44,825 bases of DNA from Caulobacteraceae bacterium (GCA_947447115.1 CANFKD010000005.1:1-44825), one strand, 5' to 3'. Counted from the stretch's first letter, positions 25,698 through 34,031 are shown. Notes: generated by a model from the sequence alone, not told the origin. Translations and numbers: made by a program.

Positions 25698-25802
25698 AGC
25701 CCAGCCTTTGGCTTGCACGGCGGCGGGCGTCAAGTCGGGCTGATCGACGAGGCCCTGTGGAACCCTTTGCCCTCGGCTCACCTTGACCTCTATAGTTGGC
25801 CC

Positions 25803-27302
25803 ATGACTGACTCTGCGTCCAATGCTGCGGCCTTTTCGGTCTCCGAGCTCGCCTTCTCTCTGAAGCGGACTTTGGAGGATGCTTACGGCCATGTGCGGCT
25901 GCGCGGTGAGGTGTCCAAGGTCACACGTCACAGTTCCGGCCATGTCTATCTAACCCTCAAGGATGATAAGGCCGCCATTGATGGGGTGATCTGGAAGGGT
26001 GTCGTTCGCGGCCTTGCCTGTCAGCCTGAGCAGGGGCTGGAGGTCATTGCCACAGGCAAGATCACGACCTTCCCGGCCTCGTCCAAATATCAGATTGTCA
26101 TCGACAGTCTGGAACCGGCGGGCATTGGCGCCTTGCTGGCGCAGCTCGAGCGATTGAAGACCAAGCTTCAGGCAGAGGGCCTATTTGATCCGGCCAAGAA
26201 GCGGCCGATCCCGCAGATGCCGACGGTCATTGGCGTCATTACGAGCCCGACCGGCGCGGTGATCCGCGACATTCTCCACCGCATCCGCGAGCGCTGGCCC
26301 TGTCATGTTCTGGTCTGGCCCGTGGTGGTTCAAGGTGATCAGGCAGCCCAGCAGGTGGCCACAGCCATCGCTGGTTTCAACAGCTTGGGCCGCGATAGCA
26401 AGGTCCCGCGCCCGGATGTCCTGATCGTGGCCAGAGGCGGCGGCTCGGTCGAGGACCTCTGGGCCTTTAATGACGAGGCCTTGGCCCGCGTGGTGGCGGC
26501 CAGCACGATCCCGGTCATCTCTGCCGTCGGGCACGAGACCGACACCACCCTGATTGATTTTGTCTCGGACCGCCGCGCCCCGACCCCGACGGCGGCGGCC
26601 GAGATGGCGAGCCCGGTCTTAGCAGAGCTTAAGGCCGCCGTGATGGATCTGGATCGGCGGCTCATGCGGGCGGGGGGCCGTCTCTTAGAAGATCGCCGCG
26701 TGCGGCTTTCGGCCACCAGCCGGGGCCTGCCACGTCCTGCGGACCTGCTGTCGGTCGCCAGCCAGAGATTTGACCTTTCCGCCGGACGGCTCAATGCGGC
26801 CCTCGAGCGCAATGTCAGCCTGCATGATCGCGACCTTATGCGCTTTGCCGCGCGCCTGACACCGAGCCTTCTGGACCGCCCTCGCCGGTTGAAGGCCGAA
26901 CGTCTGGGCGACCTCGCTACCCGCTTGGGCCTCGCCATCCGCCGCGCAGCCGATCAGGCCGAACGACGGGCCAGATTGCCAGAACTTACCGCACGGATGG
27001 CGGGCGCGGTGGACCGCAGACTGTCGGCGGCAACCGAGCGTCTATCGGGGCTCGACAAGCTAAGGCTATCGCTCGATCCGAACCGCCCATTGGAGCTGGG
27101 CTTTGCCCGTGTGCACCATGCCGATGGCAGCCTTGCCAGAAGCGGCGCTGAACTAGCCGAAGGTGAAGCCGTGCGTTTGGTCTTTGCTCACGACAGCCGC
27201 CAAGCTCTGATCAGCGACGCCGCTGCGCCACCCCCAACGGCAAAACCTCAGAAGGTCCCGTCCAAAAAGACCGCCGAGGGCTCACAAGGCAGCCTGTTCT
27301 AG
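25803..27302 (+). CDS. xseA: Exodeoxyribonuclease VII large subunit
   Basis: XseA forms, with several XseB subunits, a nuclease that degrades single-stranded DNA into oligonucleotides. The start at 25803 gives [25 protein letters not shown], an OB-fold domain ([25 protein letters not shown]) by about residue 100, then the catalytic domain with [35 protein letters not shown] and [28 protein letters not shown], followed by a long helical region. It is 499 residues; the 795-residue frame in the track is an artefact of open sequence opposite purD. The xseB gene is not in this window. Confidence 0.96.
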   Translation: MTDSASNAAAFSVSELAFSLKRTLEDAYGHVRLRGEVSKVTRHSSGHVYLTLKDDKAAIDGVIWKGVVRGLACQPEQGLEVIATGKITTFPASSKYQIVIDSLEPAGIGALLAQLERLKTKLQAEGLFDPAKKRPIPQMPTVIGVITSPTGAVIRDILHRIRERWPCHVLVWPVVVQGDQAAQQVATAIAGFNSLGRDSKVPRPDVLIVARGGGSVEDLWAFNDEALARVVAASTIPVISAVGHETDTTLIDFVSDRRAPTPTAAAEMASPVLAELKAAVMDLDRRLMRAGGRLLEDRRVRLSATSRGLPRPADLLSVASQRFDLSAGRLNAALERNVSLHDRDLMRFAARLTPSLLDRPRRLKAERLGDLATRLGLAIRRAADQAERRARLPELTARMAGAVDRRLSAATERLSGLDKLRLSLDPNRPLELGFARVHHADGSLARSGAELAEGEAVRLVFAHDSRQALISDAAAPPPTAKPQKVPSKKTAEGSQGSLF

Positions 27303-27334
27303 ACCTGACAGTCCTTAGGGGGTAAAAGGGTGGC

Positions 27335-27565
27335 ATGAACGCGTTCGACAGAGACAAGATTTCAAAGGCTGGAGAGCCCGCCGTCCTGCATTATGGGGAT
27401 GGCGAGTTCGTGGTTATGAAGCCCGGTGCCTTTGTTCTTTGCGCGGTGACCGGGCAAAAGATCCCCTTAGAGGCTCTGCGCTATTGGAACCCGATTGCTC
27501 AGGAGGCCTATGCCGGTCCTGAGCAGGCCTTGGTGCGTTGGCAGGCCCTAAATCCGAAAAAATAA
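27335..27565 (+). CDS. DUF2093 domain protein
   Basis: A small (76-residue) alphaproteobacterial protein of unknown function, recognisable by AVLHYGDGEFVVMKPGAFVLCAVTGQKIPLEALRYWN and the ending QEAYAGPEQAL. It follows xseA by 32 bp with AAAGGG before the ATG, so it is probably in the same operon, a conserved neighbourhood in this class. It has no signal peptide or membrane segment. Confidence 0.9.
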   Translation: MNAFDRDKISKAGEPAVLHYGDGEFVVMKPGAFVLCAVTGQKIPLEALRYWNPIAQEAYAGPEQALVRWQALNPKK

Positions 27566-27755
27566 TACGATATTCGACGAGAACCTGTTCGATAGGTTGT
27601 TAAATTTTGATCGTTACAGTTGCTTCTTACTTTAGACGAAGTGTAACAAAGCAACGCGTATCAACTGCGTGCTTTGACCGACCTGCAACAGCTTAGGCCA
27701 AATCGCCTTTGCCTCGCTTGAAGCGGTCAAATAGGTCTCTGGAGCCAATTATCAC

Positions 27756-28274
27756 ATGAGTGCCAAACTCAGCTCGCTCCGCGTATTGTTGATCGACGAC
27801 AATGCCAATATGCGCGCGATCATTGCCGCCATCTTAGAAGGCATCGGCATCAAGGATGTCCGCCACGCCAAGGACGGCGAAATTGGCCTTGGTATTTTGC
27901 GCGAGTGGCCCGCCGATATTGCCATTATCGACTATCTGATGAGCCCGATCGATGGCTTGGAGTTTACACGCAAGATTCGCCATGGGCGCGGCGCGCTGAA
28001 CAACCAACTGCCGATCATTATGGTGACCGGATATGCTGATCGCATCCGGGTTCTGGAAGCGCGCGATGCTGGTGTGACAGAACTGGTGGTAAAGCCGGTG
28101 ACGGCCAATGCTGTCATTTCACGGCTCAATCAAGTGATCTTCAAGCCCAGATCCTTTGTACGAACCGATGACTATTATGGCCCAGACCGAAGACGCCGCA
28201 GCGATCTCGCCTTTAATGGACCCTTCAGGCGCCAAGCCGATGTCAACCCAAAGACGAAGGTCGTACACATCTAA
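27756..28274 (+). CDS. Single-domain response regulator with DRRRR tail
   Basis: A CheY-like receiver of 172 residues with no output domain. The acidic pocket is D14/D15, the phospho-acceptor is D59 in IIDYLMSPIDG, the switch Thr lies in IIMVTGYAD and the Lys in VVKPVT, so it should be phosphorylated. The basic C-terminal tail FVRTDDYYGPDRRRR is shared by a family of stand-alone receivers in alphaproteobacteria and may bind a partner. No kinase gene is adjacent. It has a 190-bp leader region containing overlapping inverted repeats (see findings) and ends 5 bp from the convergent acyltransferase gene. Confidence 0.9.
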   Translation: MSAKLSSLRVLLIDDNANMRAIIAAILEGIGIKDVRHAKDGEIGLGILREWPADIAIIDYLMSPIDGLEFTRKIRHGRGALNNQLPIIMVTGYADRIRVLEARDAGVTELVVKPVTANAVISRLNQVIFKPRSFVRTDDYYGPDRRRRSDLAFNGPFRRQADVNPKTKVVHI

Positions 28275-28285
28275 GGTCTTTAGAT
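28269..28285. repeat. Small inverted repeat spanning two convergent stop codons
   Basis: ATCTAA (28269-28274) and TTAGAT (28280-28285) pair across 5 nt. The left arm contains the TAA stop of the response regulator and the right arm the TAA stop of the LpxL-like gene on the other strand. The stem is short and AT-rich, so its role as terminator is doubtful. Confidence 0.35.
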
Positions 28286-29218
28286 TGCTGATTTTCCGAT
28301 CTTCTCGGCAAGATCCGAATAGACCTCACCTGGCCAGCGCTTGTGGACCCAGAACCATTCCTCTGGCCGCTCACGAATTCGATCCTCCATGAACCGGTTG
28401 ATCAGGCCAACCCCGGCCTCAATGTCGGCGGTGCGATCCCCTGTCCTGGGCACGGTGATGGGATCGTGCACAACCACCTTGAACCGCGCGCCCTTGGTCC
28501 GTTGCACCGACATGGGCTGCAGCACTGTCCCAAACCGTAATGCCAGCCTCGTCGGTCCCGGCGCCGTGTGGGCCAGATGCCCAAAGAACGGCGCCGCCAC
28601 GCCGCCATTGAACTTTTGATCATTCATCAGCGCGACGGACTCGCCGCGCCCCATGGCCTCCAGCAACTCGCGCGCGCCATCGCCGCCCTTCGGCGCAAAG
28701 AGCCGCACGCCATAGCGAAACCGGCTCTTCTTGATTCGATCATCGACATAGGGGTTGTTGGCCGCCCGATAGGTCATTTGGCAGGTGACGCCCGAATCAA
28801 CGATCGCGGCGGGCATGACCTCCCAGTTGGACAGATGACCGGAGATAAAGACCACAGGCAGGCGCTCAGCGGCGATCTGATGCAGGCGCTCGACATTGAC
28901 CACCTCGACTCGGCCCGTGGAGGGCAAGATCCGGTCCATCAGGGAAAATTCAGCAAAGGCGCGGCCAAAACCATCCCACTGCGCCACCAAAACCCGTTTG
29001 CGCTCCAGATCGGACATGTCCGGAAAGGCCAGCCGCAGATTGCGATCCGCAACCTTGTGAGCCCCCGACAAGGGCCCCAAGGCGCGCAACACGGCCCCGC
29101 CCATGGCCGAGGCCCAATCGACCGGTAACAGTCGAAACAGGGTGGTGAAGATGTCAAAGCCCAGCGCTTCTAAGCGCCAGATCACATCCTGCTGCAGTGA
29201 GATTTTCGGGTGGGACAT
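28280..29218 (-). CDS. LpxL/HtrB-family lipid A acyltransferase
   Basis: Late acyltransferases of this family add secondary fatty acids to lipid A at the inner membrane. The start at 29218 gives MSHPKISLQQDVIWRLEALGF and 312 residues; the upstream extension in the track is not conserved. There is a hydrophobic segment near the N-terminus (FDIFTTLFRLLPVDWASAMGG), the catalytic HX4E motif in FISGHLSNWEV, and later SVALMNDQKFNGGVAAPFFG and EWFWVHKRWP typical of the family. It is not in the lipid A operon at 16.4-21.2 kb but shares the likely pathway with the DUF374 enzyme there. The chain length added is not predictable. Confidence 0.9.
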   Translation of the reverse strand: MSHPKISLQQDVIWRLEALGFDIFTTLFRLLPVDWASAMGGAVLRALGPLSGAHKVADRNLRLAFPDMSDLERKRVLVAQWDGFGRAFAEFSLMDRILPSTGRVEVVNVERLHQIAAERLPVVFISGHLSNWEVMPAAIVDSGVTCQMTYRAANNPYVDDRIKKSRFRYGVRLFAPKGGDGARELLEAMGRGESVALMNDQKFNGGVAAPFFGHLAHTAPGPTRLALRFGTVLQPMSVQRTKGARFKVVVHDPITVPRTGDRTADIEAGVGLINRFMEDRIRERPEEWFWVHKRWPGEVYSDLAEKIGKSAI

Positions 29219-29307
29219 GCCCCTGTTTAGTCCGCCAAGGCCGGTCCATGCAACGGACAGCTTTCGCCTGTCGGGAGACCGGCACGCGCCTTGCGGGATA
29301 ATCCCCT

Positions 29308-29330
29308 GACTGTCCCGTATTGAGACAGTC
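29308..29330. promoter_or_regulatory. Possible operator upstream of XRE regulator gene
   Basis: A perfect 7-bp inverted repeat, GACTGTC-N9-GACAGTC, ends 21 bp before the regulator ATG. A GGGATAATCCC palindrome at about 29295-29305 contains a GATAAT that could be a -10 element. Autoregulation by the XRE protein is plausible. Confidence 0.4.
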
Positions 29331-29351
29331 GCAAAGACAGGGCCATTCCAA

Positions 29352-29726
29352 ATGACCGGCGACATTGATCAACATCTCGGCAACCGCGTTCGGCGGCGCA
29401 GGCGCCTTCTTGGCCTCACCCAGCTGCAGTTGGCGGAGAAGGTCGGTGTCCGGTTTCAGCAGGTCCAGAAATACGAATGTGGTGCCAACCGCATGTCGGC
29501 CTCTCGCGTCTGGCAGTTGGCCATGGCCCTTGAGGTGCCAGTCGCCTATTTTTATGACGGACTATCCGATGGGGCCGACGACGCGTCAGAGCATGAGCGC
29601 CGAGACATGTTCGCTCAAAAGGAAACATTGGACCTGATCAAGGCCTATTACGACCTTGATGAACGCCCACGTCGCCGCCTGCTCGATCTGGCCAAATCCT
29701 TGAACAGCGACTTGGAACCAATCTGA
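29352..29726 (+). CDS. XRE-family helix-turn-helix transcriptional regulator
   Basis: A 124-residue DNA-binding protein. The Cro/C1-type helix-turn-helix occupies about residues 8-64 (LGNRVRRRRRLLGLTQLQLAEKVGVRFQQVQKYECGANRMSASRVWQLA), followed by VPVAYFYDGL and an acidic, helical C-terminal part ending RRLLDLAKSLNSD. This arrangement is common among short alphaproteobacterial regulators. It is divergent from the LpxL-like gene and lies 46 bp upstream of hisN in the same direction. The inverted repeat just upstream is a candidate autoregulatory site. Confidence 0.92.
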   Translation: MTGDIDQHLGNRVRRRRRLLGLTQLQLAEKVGVRFQQVQKYECGANRMSASRVWQLAMALEVPVAYFYDGLSDGADDASEHERRDMFAQKETLDLIKAYYDLDERPRRRLLDLAKSLNSDLEPI

Positions 29727-29772
29727 GCGATCTGGCTTTTCAAGGTTCCGGTGTCAGGCTAAGCCATAGTCC

Positions 29773-30603
29773 ATGAGCACCCTGACCCATGACCGTCTCC
29801 AGTCCCTCGAGGACTTCATCCTGCGCCTGAACGCCGAGGCGGCGCAGGTGATCTTGCCCCTGTTCCGCGCCGACCACGGGCTAGAGAACAAGGCCTCTCA
29901 CGGGGCCTTCGATCCGGTCACCGCCGCCGACAAGGGCGCAGAGGCTGCGATCCGGCAACTCATTTCCAAGACCTTCCCAGATCACGGCGTGATCGGTGAG
30001 GAATATGGTGAAGATCGCCCCGACGCCGAATTTGTCTGGGTCTTGGATCCCGTCGATGGCACCCGGGCCTTTGTGGCGGGCCTGCCGGTTTGGACCACCC
30101 TCATTGGCTTGCGCTATCAAGGTGCACCAGTCCTAGGCCTGATTGGTCAGGCCTATCTGGATGAGGCCTTTGTCGGCTCCAAGGCCCTCGGTTCGCGGCT
30201 CATTCGCGGGACCTCGTCCGTGCCGCTCAAGGTGCGGGCCTGCCCGCAACTGAGCGATGCCATCATTGCCACCACCGATCCGGGTCTGTTTGACGCCCAC
30301 GAGGCGCCGGCTTGGACCGATGTCCGCGCCAAGTCCCGGCTGGCGCGCTTTGGCTGCGATGCCTATGCCTATGCCATGGTCGCCTTGGGCAAGATGGACC
30401 TGATCCTCGAGACCGGCCTGAAGAGCTGGGACATCGAGGCAGCCATCCCGGTCATCGAGGGGGCTGGCGGTAGTGTATCAGATTGGCACGGTCGCCCGAT
30501 CAGTGCGACGCCCGCTCTGGCCGGTGGTCAGATGGTGATTGGCGGAGATCAGGCCTGCCTCGAACAGGCCCTGGCCTGCCTGACCCAAGCCGCGAAGGGC
30601 TAG
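29773..30603 (+). CDS. hisN: Histidinol-phosphatase, inositol-monophosphatase type
   Basis: HisN removes phosphate from histidinol phosphate in histidine synthesis, using the Mg-dependent inositol monophosphatase fold. The 276 residues contain the metal-binding motifs GEEYG (about 75-79), DPVDGTRAF (92-100, with the HisN-like RAF rather than TNF ending) and SWDIEAAIPVIEGAGG near the C-terminus. The family also includes inositol and other sugar phosphatases, so HisN is an informed choice. Its TAG stop overlaps the stop of the convergent hydrolase gene within a shared CTAG. Confidence 0.83.
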   Translation: MSTLTHDRLQSLEDFILRLNAEAAQVILPLFRADHGLENKASHGAFDPVTAADKGAEAAIRQLISKTFPDHGVIGEEYGEDRPDAEFVWVLDPVDGTRAFVAGLPVWTTLIGLRYQGAPVLGLIGQAYLDEAFVGSKALGSRLIRGTSSVPLKVRACPQLSDAIIATTDPGLFDAHEAPAWTDVRAKSRLARFGCDAYAYAMVALGKMDLILETGLKSWDIEAAIPVIEGAGGSVSDWHGRPISATPALAGGQMVIGGDQACLEQALACLTQAAKG

Positions 30604-31556
30604 GGCGCGACCTCGTCGGCAAGAGCATCAAAGGCCTGCCAGAAGGGCGCGCGCAGGGCGTCGGTTTCCATCAGGATTTCGTGGAAGGCGCCCTCGACCA
30701 TCTGGTGACGGCCTTTGGGCATGCGAGCCGTGACCGCCGCCTGTTCGGTATTGTCGACCAAGGCTTCCGCGCCTGCACCCAGAACAATAACGGGAATGGT
30801 GATCCTTACGACCGCCTCATTCTTGGCCAGCCAATCACAGGCCTGAAAGGCAAATTTCAGCCAGCTCCAGGTCGGTGAGCCGAGGGCCAGATCCGGACAG
30901 GTCGTGATCTGGGCAAAGGCCCGATCAAAACGGCTCTGGTCATGGGTCAGGGCATTGTTGGCAAAATCAGACATAAAGGGCTTGCCGGGATCGCCCAGCA
31001 CATAGTCGCCGCCCTTGCCCAGCAGGACCATGGCTTGGGCCAGCAGCCGCGTGATCGCCTTGGGCCGACCGCCGGTATTGAGCCCAAACATCGGGGCCGA
31101 CAGGATCGCCGCGCTAAAGCGGCGCTCACCGTGGCCGAGCGCAAGCGCGGTCAAACAGCCCCCCATCGAGTGGCCCATCGCGATCCACGGCTTGGGCAGG
31201 CGGGTTTCAAAGGCTGAGAGCAGAGCCTGATAATCGTCAAGGAAGGGTTGGGTCCCCTCGGCATGGCCCTTGAGACGGTCGGGCAGCATGCGATGGGACA
31301 GGCCTTGGCCGCGCCAGTCGTGAACCAGAACCACAAAGCCTCTGGCCTGCAGGTCTGCCACCACTTCAAAATATTTTTCAATCGCTTCGGTTCGGCCGGG
31401 GCTAAGCACCACCGACCCTCGGGCCTTTGCGGGGTCCTTAGACGCAAACAGGGCCGCACGCAGACGCGCACCGCCCTGTCCGGTGAACCATTCCGCCGCG
31501 CCGCCCGTCGGAACGGGTGCCTGAGGTAAATCAAGCAGGGGCGCGGCGACGGTCAA
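30600..31556 (-). CDS. Alpha/beta hydrolase, monoacylglycerol lipase/PldB-like
   Basis: A serine hydrolase of the Hydrolase_4 type, which often cleaves monoglycerides or lysophospholipids. Features in the 318 residues: oxyanion region VVLSPGRTEAIEKYFEV, VLVHDWRGQGLS, the nucleophile elbow GHSMGG, an Asp in VIVLGAGAEALVDN, and a His in EGAFHEIL. It lacks a clear signal peptide. The start appears to be TTG at 31556, just 4 bp after the stop of the SCP2 gene, so the two form one transcript. The start codon is uncertain. Confidence 0.85.
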   Translation of the reverse strand: MTVAAPLLDLPQAPVPTGGAAEWFTGQGGARLRAALFASKDPAKARGSVVLSPGRTEAIEKYFEVVADLQARGFVVLVHDWRGQGLSHRMLPDRLKGHAEGTQPFLDDYQALLSAFETRLPKPWIAMGHSMGGCLTALALGHGERRFSAAILSAPMFGLNTGGRPKAITRLLAQAMVLLGKGGDYVLGDPGKPFMSDFANNALTHDQSRFDRAFAQITTCPDLALGSPTWSWLKFAFQACDWLAKNEAVVRITIPVIVLGAGAEALVDNTEQAAVTARMPKGRHQMVEGAFHEILMETDALRAPFWQAFDALADEVAP

Positions 31557-31560
31557 ATCT

Positions 31561-31863
31561 TTAGCCCCGGGCCTTAGCCATGATGGGCTGAAGCTTCATG
31601 GCCACGGACATGTCGCCATTGACCTTAATCTTGCCCTGCATGAAGGCCATGGTTGGGTCGAGCTTGCCATCGGCCATCGACTGGAAATCGTCAAAGGCGA
31701 TGACGATGGTGCAGTCAGCAGGCTTGTCGTCGTTGGTCACAGAGCCACCATCGATGTGGATGAAGCCGTCGCCCTTGAAGTCGAACTTCAACGTCTTGCC
31801 GAGGCCGGAATCTTCGCCCACAGCGCCAGCCATAACGGCGGTGATCTCTTGCAGCGTAGCCAT
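31561..31863 (-). CDS. SCP2 sterol-binding domain protein
   Basis: A 100-residue single-domain protein of the SCP2 fold, which forms a tunnel binding fatty acids, acyl-CoAs or sterols. The start at 31863 has AGGAG upstream and gives MATLQEITAVMAGAV. Conserved segments are KFDFKGDGFIHIDG, DCTIVIAFDDFQSMADGKLDPTMAFMQGKIKVNGDMSVAMKLQP, the last being the classical SCP2 C-terminal pattern. It is cytoplasmic (no signal). It sits 138 bp after the exported methyltransferase-like genes and just before a lipase-like hydrolase, which together suggest lipid metabolism. Confidence 0.92.
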   Translation of the reverse strand: MATLQEITAVMAGAVGEDSGLGKTLKFDFKGDGFIHIDGGSVTNDDKPADCTIVIAFDDFQSMADGKLDPTMAFMQGKIKVNGDMSVAMKLQPIMAKARG

Positions 31864-32001
31864 TTTACGCAGTCTCCTGAAGGTGCGCCGTTGCTTGCGC
31901 AGATGAAATTTCAGCCGGAAAACAATTGTCTGGCCGGGCGCCAATTTGCCGACAGAACCTTCAGAAGTAAACACCGTAAAGACGTGAAATTTCGGTCATT
32001 T

Positions 32002-32889
32002 TTAGGGTTTAAGGGGCTTGCGAAACCGCAAAGTCATCCTATCGCTTTCGCCAATGGCATCGAAGGCCTTGTGATCAAAGCCAGGATCGGGCGCTTGCCC
32101 CCGCGCTGAGGACCGGCGCACGGGTGGCAAGGTCCAGACGCCGAAGGGGTGATCGGTATCGTCCAAGGGATTGGCATTGATCTGGCTGGCCTCTTCAAAA
32201 ACGAAGCCGGCCTCCTTGGCCAGTTGCTTGACATAGGCCTCTTGGACATAGCCGTCAGAGGCCAAGGCATCTTGCACACGATCGGGCTTGGCCCGGTGCT
32301 CTTCCACCCCAAGGACGCCGCCAGGCTTGAGGGCGGCATAGGCGGCGGCAAAGGCCTTTTCAGCGATCCCAGCCGACATCCAGTTATGAACATTGCGCAG
32401 AAAGAGCACCAGATCAGCCTTGCCATCAGGCGCGACCGGTCCGGACCTTGGTCCAAAGCTCGTGATCTTCACGGCGCGATAGAGTTGGGGCGAGGATTTG
32501 ATCTTGCTGGCAAACTGCTGACCGACCTCGGACAGGGACGGATCTTGCGGACCTGCCTCTAGGCCCACCGCATAGAGCGTGCCGCGATTTTGGGTCAGGT
32601 AGGGACCCAAAATGTCGGTATACCAACCCGCTCCGGGCCAGAACTCGACCACTGTCATGCCCGGCTTTAAGCCCCAGAAGGTCAGGGTCTGGATCGGATG
32701 GCGCCAACGATCACGGGCCTTGTCCTGCGCGGGTCTCCAGTCGCCCGCAACCGCCCAGGCCAGACTGCCCACCTTGCTTGCGGCCTTCGGCTGATCCGCC
32801 GCCTTGTCGTCTGTAGCCCCTTTGCGGCCACAGGCACTCAAGACGAACAGCGCCGCCGCAGAGGTCAGAATAAACCGGCGCGAGGTCAA
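32002..32889 (-). CDS. Putative lipoprotein with methyltransferase fold (COG4798-like)
   Basis: The 295-residue protein begins with TSRRFILTSAAALFVLSAC, a signal with a twin-arginine-like SRRFIL and a lipobox (LSAC, lipidated Cys at 20), so it should sit in the envelope, with Arg at +2+1 favouring the outer membrane. The rest is a Rossmann-like methyltransferase: WGLKPGMTVVEFWPGAGWYTDIL resembles motif I, then LVLFLRNVHNW, ALKPGGVLGVEEHRAKP and AGFVFEEAS. Ending PFGVWTLPPVRRSS and RMTLRFRKP is shared with the next gene. The start is a TTG, supported only by the signal peptide. SAM is not normally found outside the cytoplasm, so the activity is open. Confidence 0.75.
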   Translation of the reverse strand: MTSRRFILTSAAALFVLSACGRKGATDDKAADQPKAASKVGSLAWAVAGDWRPAQDKARDRWRHPIQTLTFWGLKPGMTVVEFWPGAGWYTDILGPYLTQNRGTLYAVGLEAGPQDPSLSEVGQQFASKIKSSPQLYRAVKITSFGPRSGPVAPDGKADLVLFLRNVHNWMSAGIAEKAFAAAYAALKPGGVLGVEEHRAKPDRVQDALASDGYVQEAYVKQLAKEAGFVFEEASQINANPLDDTDHPFGVWTLPPVRRSSARGQAPDPGFDHKAFDAIGESDRMTLRFRKPLKP

Positions 32890-32901
32890 ATTAAGCGGGC
32901 T

Positions 32902-33774
32902 CTAGCGCGGCTTGCGAAAGCGCAAGGCCATCCGGTCACTCTCACCAATGGCTTCAAATTTGTGGCCATCGAACGCGGGATTTGCCGGTTGTCCCCCTGG
33001 AGCCGAGCGGCGCGTGGGCGGCAAGGTCCAGACGCCGAAGGGATGGTCCTTTGTATCCTTAGGGTTCGCATTGACATCGGAGCGTCCGTCTAGAACAAAA
33101 CCAGCTTTCGAAGCAGCTTCAATAACATAGGCTTCCGATACATAGCCGTCGCGCGCCTCTGGCACCATGGGGCGAGGATCGGCGCGGTGCTCTTCAATGG
33201 CCAATATGCCGCCGGGCTTTAGGGCGGCGAAGGCGTCATTGAAGGTCTTGTCCAACCGCCCCGGCGACCAGATCAGGTTGTGAATATTACGCGTGGTCAA
33301 GAACAGATCGACCGTTCCTGCGGGCGCGAAGGGGCCGGAGCTTGCGCCATAGTTGGTCGGCTCAACCGTGCCGTAAAGCGTGGTGTCCGCATATTTTGCC
33401 AGAAAGTCAGCCCGCCCCTTGCGTGCTGCCTCCGAGACAGTAGGGCTAGAAATATCGGCCAGTCCGACGATGTAACGCCCTCCCGTCGCCTTCGCATAGG
33501 GGGCTAGGATTTCGGTCCAGTAGCCGGTGCCTGGCAAGATTTCCACCACGGTTTGACCCGGCTTAACACCCCAGAAGGTCAGGCTTTCTAGGGGGTGCCG
33601 CGCACCGTCTCTGGCCACATCCTGTGCAGGACGGGTCGCGCGCGATACCGCCGCGATCAAAGCCCCATCTTTGGTTGGCTTGGCCGGAGCCGCCGCGACC
33701 GGCGCGCTGGCGAGGGCCGCAACCGCCAGAACAGAAAGACCGAACCGCACCAGCGCAGATGTTGACGTTGTCAT
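32902..33774 (-). CDS. Putative secreted protein with methyltransferase fold (COG4798-like)
   Basis: A paralogue of the downstream gene, 290 residues, but with a Sec-type signal peptide (LVRFGLSVLAVAALASAPVAAAPAK) instead of a lipobox. The motif I region is WGVKPGQTVVEILPGTGYWTEIL, followed by LFLTTRNIHNL, ALKPGGILAIEEHRADP, KDHPFGVWTLPPTRRSA and RMALRFRKPR, which align over their length with the neighbour. The two genes are 12 bp apart and co-transcribed, a tandem duplication followed by change of location signal. Function unknown; a role in modifying or binding an envelope small molecule is conjecture. Confidence 0.8.
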   Translation of the reverse strand: MTTSTSALVRFGLSVLAVAALASAPVAAAPAKPTKDGALIAAVSRATRPAQDVARDGARHPLESLTFWGVKPGQTVVEILPGTGYWTEILAPYAKATGGRYIVGLADISSPTVSEAARKGRADFLAKYADTTLYGTVEPTNYGASSGPFAPAGTVDLFLTTRNIHNLIWSPGRLDKTFNDAFAALKPGGILAIEEHRADPRPMVPEARDGYVSEAYVIEAASKAGFVLDGRSDVNANPKDTKDHPFGVWTLPPTRRSAPGGQPANPAFDGHKFEAIGESDRMALRFRKPR

Positions 33775-33919
33775 GGATCAAACCCCAAACCCAAAGGAAG
33801 GGGCGAACCTGACCGCTCCAGCCGATTAGGGCAACCCCGTTCGTGCAGCCTCTCTAAACTGTGAGCACTGGCCAAAATGGCGCACCCCTTGCACCGCTAA
33901 TTTTGATCACCACCTATCA

Positions 33920-34031
33920 TTCGAAGGCGCTGGATAACCGGGCCTTTCAGGATCGACGCGGGGCCCATTTGGGACTGCGTGATGGCCTGCCCATGAACCA
34001 CAACCTTGCTTAACCCAAGAAGGATGTTGCT
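33920..34031 (+). promoter_or_regulatory. ROSE-like RNA thermometer in the hsp20 leader
   Basis: The last 30 nt before the ATG fold into a hairpin: CACAACCUUGCUU pairs with AAGAAGGAUGUUG around an AACCC loop, with a bulged G in UUGCU opposite the Shine-Dalgarno AAGGA. A UUGCU (UYGCU) strand facing the ribosome binding site is the defining feature of ROSE elements, which melt on heating. Upstream, GGGCC/GGCCC can form another stem. A possible heat-shock promoter (CTTG at 33888, CCTAT at 33913) has non-ideal spacing. The class assignment rests on hand folding. Confidence 0.65.

Noticed and set aside
24915-25802. N-terminal extension of the xseA ORF (and the matching extension of the purD ORF)
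   Set aside because: Each extension is the antisense of the neighbouring gene; family starts at 25803 and 25697 give normal lengths.
31905-31993. Two GAAATTTC palindromes 81 bp apart before the SCP2 gene
   Set aside because: Short AT-rich 8-mers in a promoter-sized gap can arise by chance; no extended symmetry.
33888-33920. Alphaproteobacterial heat-shock (RpoH) promoter for hsp20
   Set aside because: CTTG and CCTAT are present but 21 bp apart, wider than the usual 17-18, and the -10 has mismatches; kept only as a weak remark.
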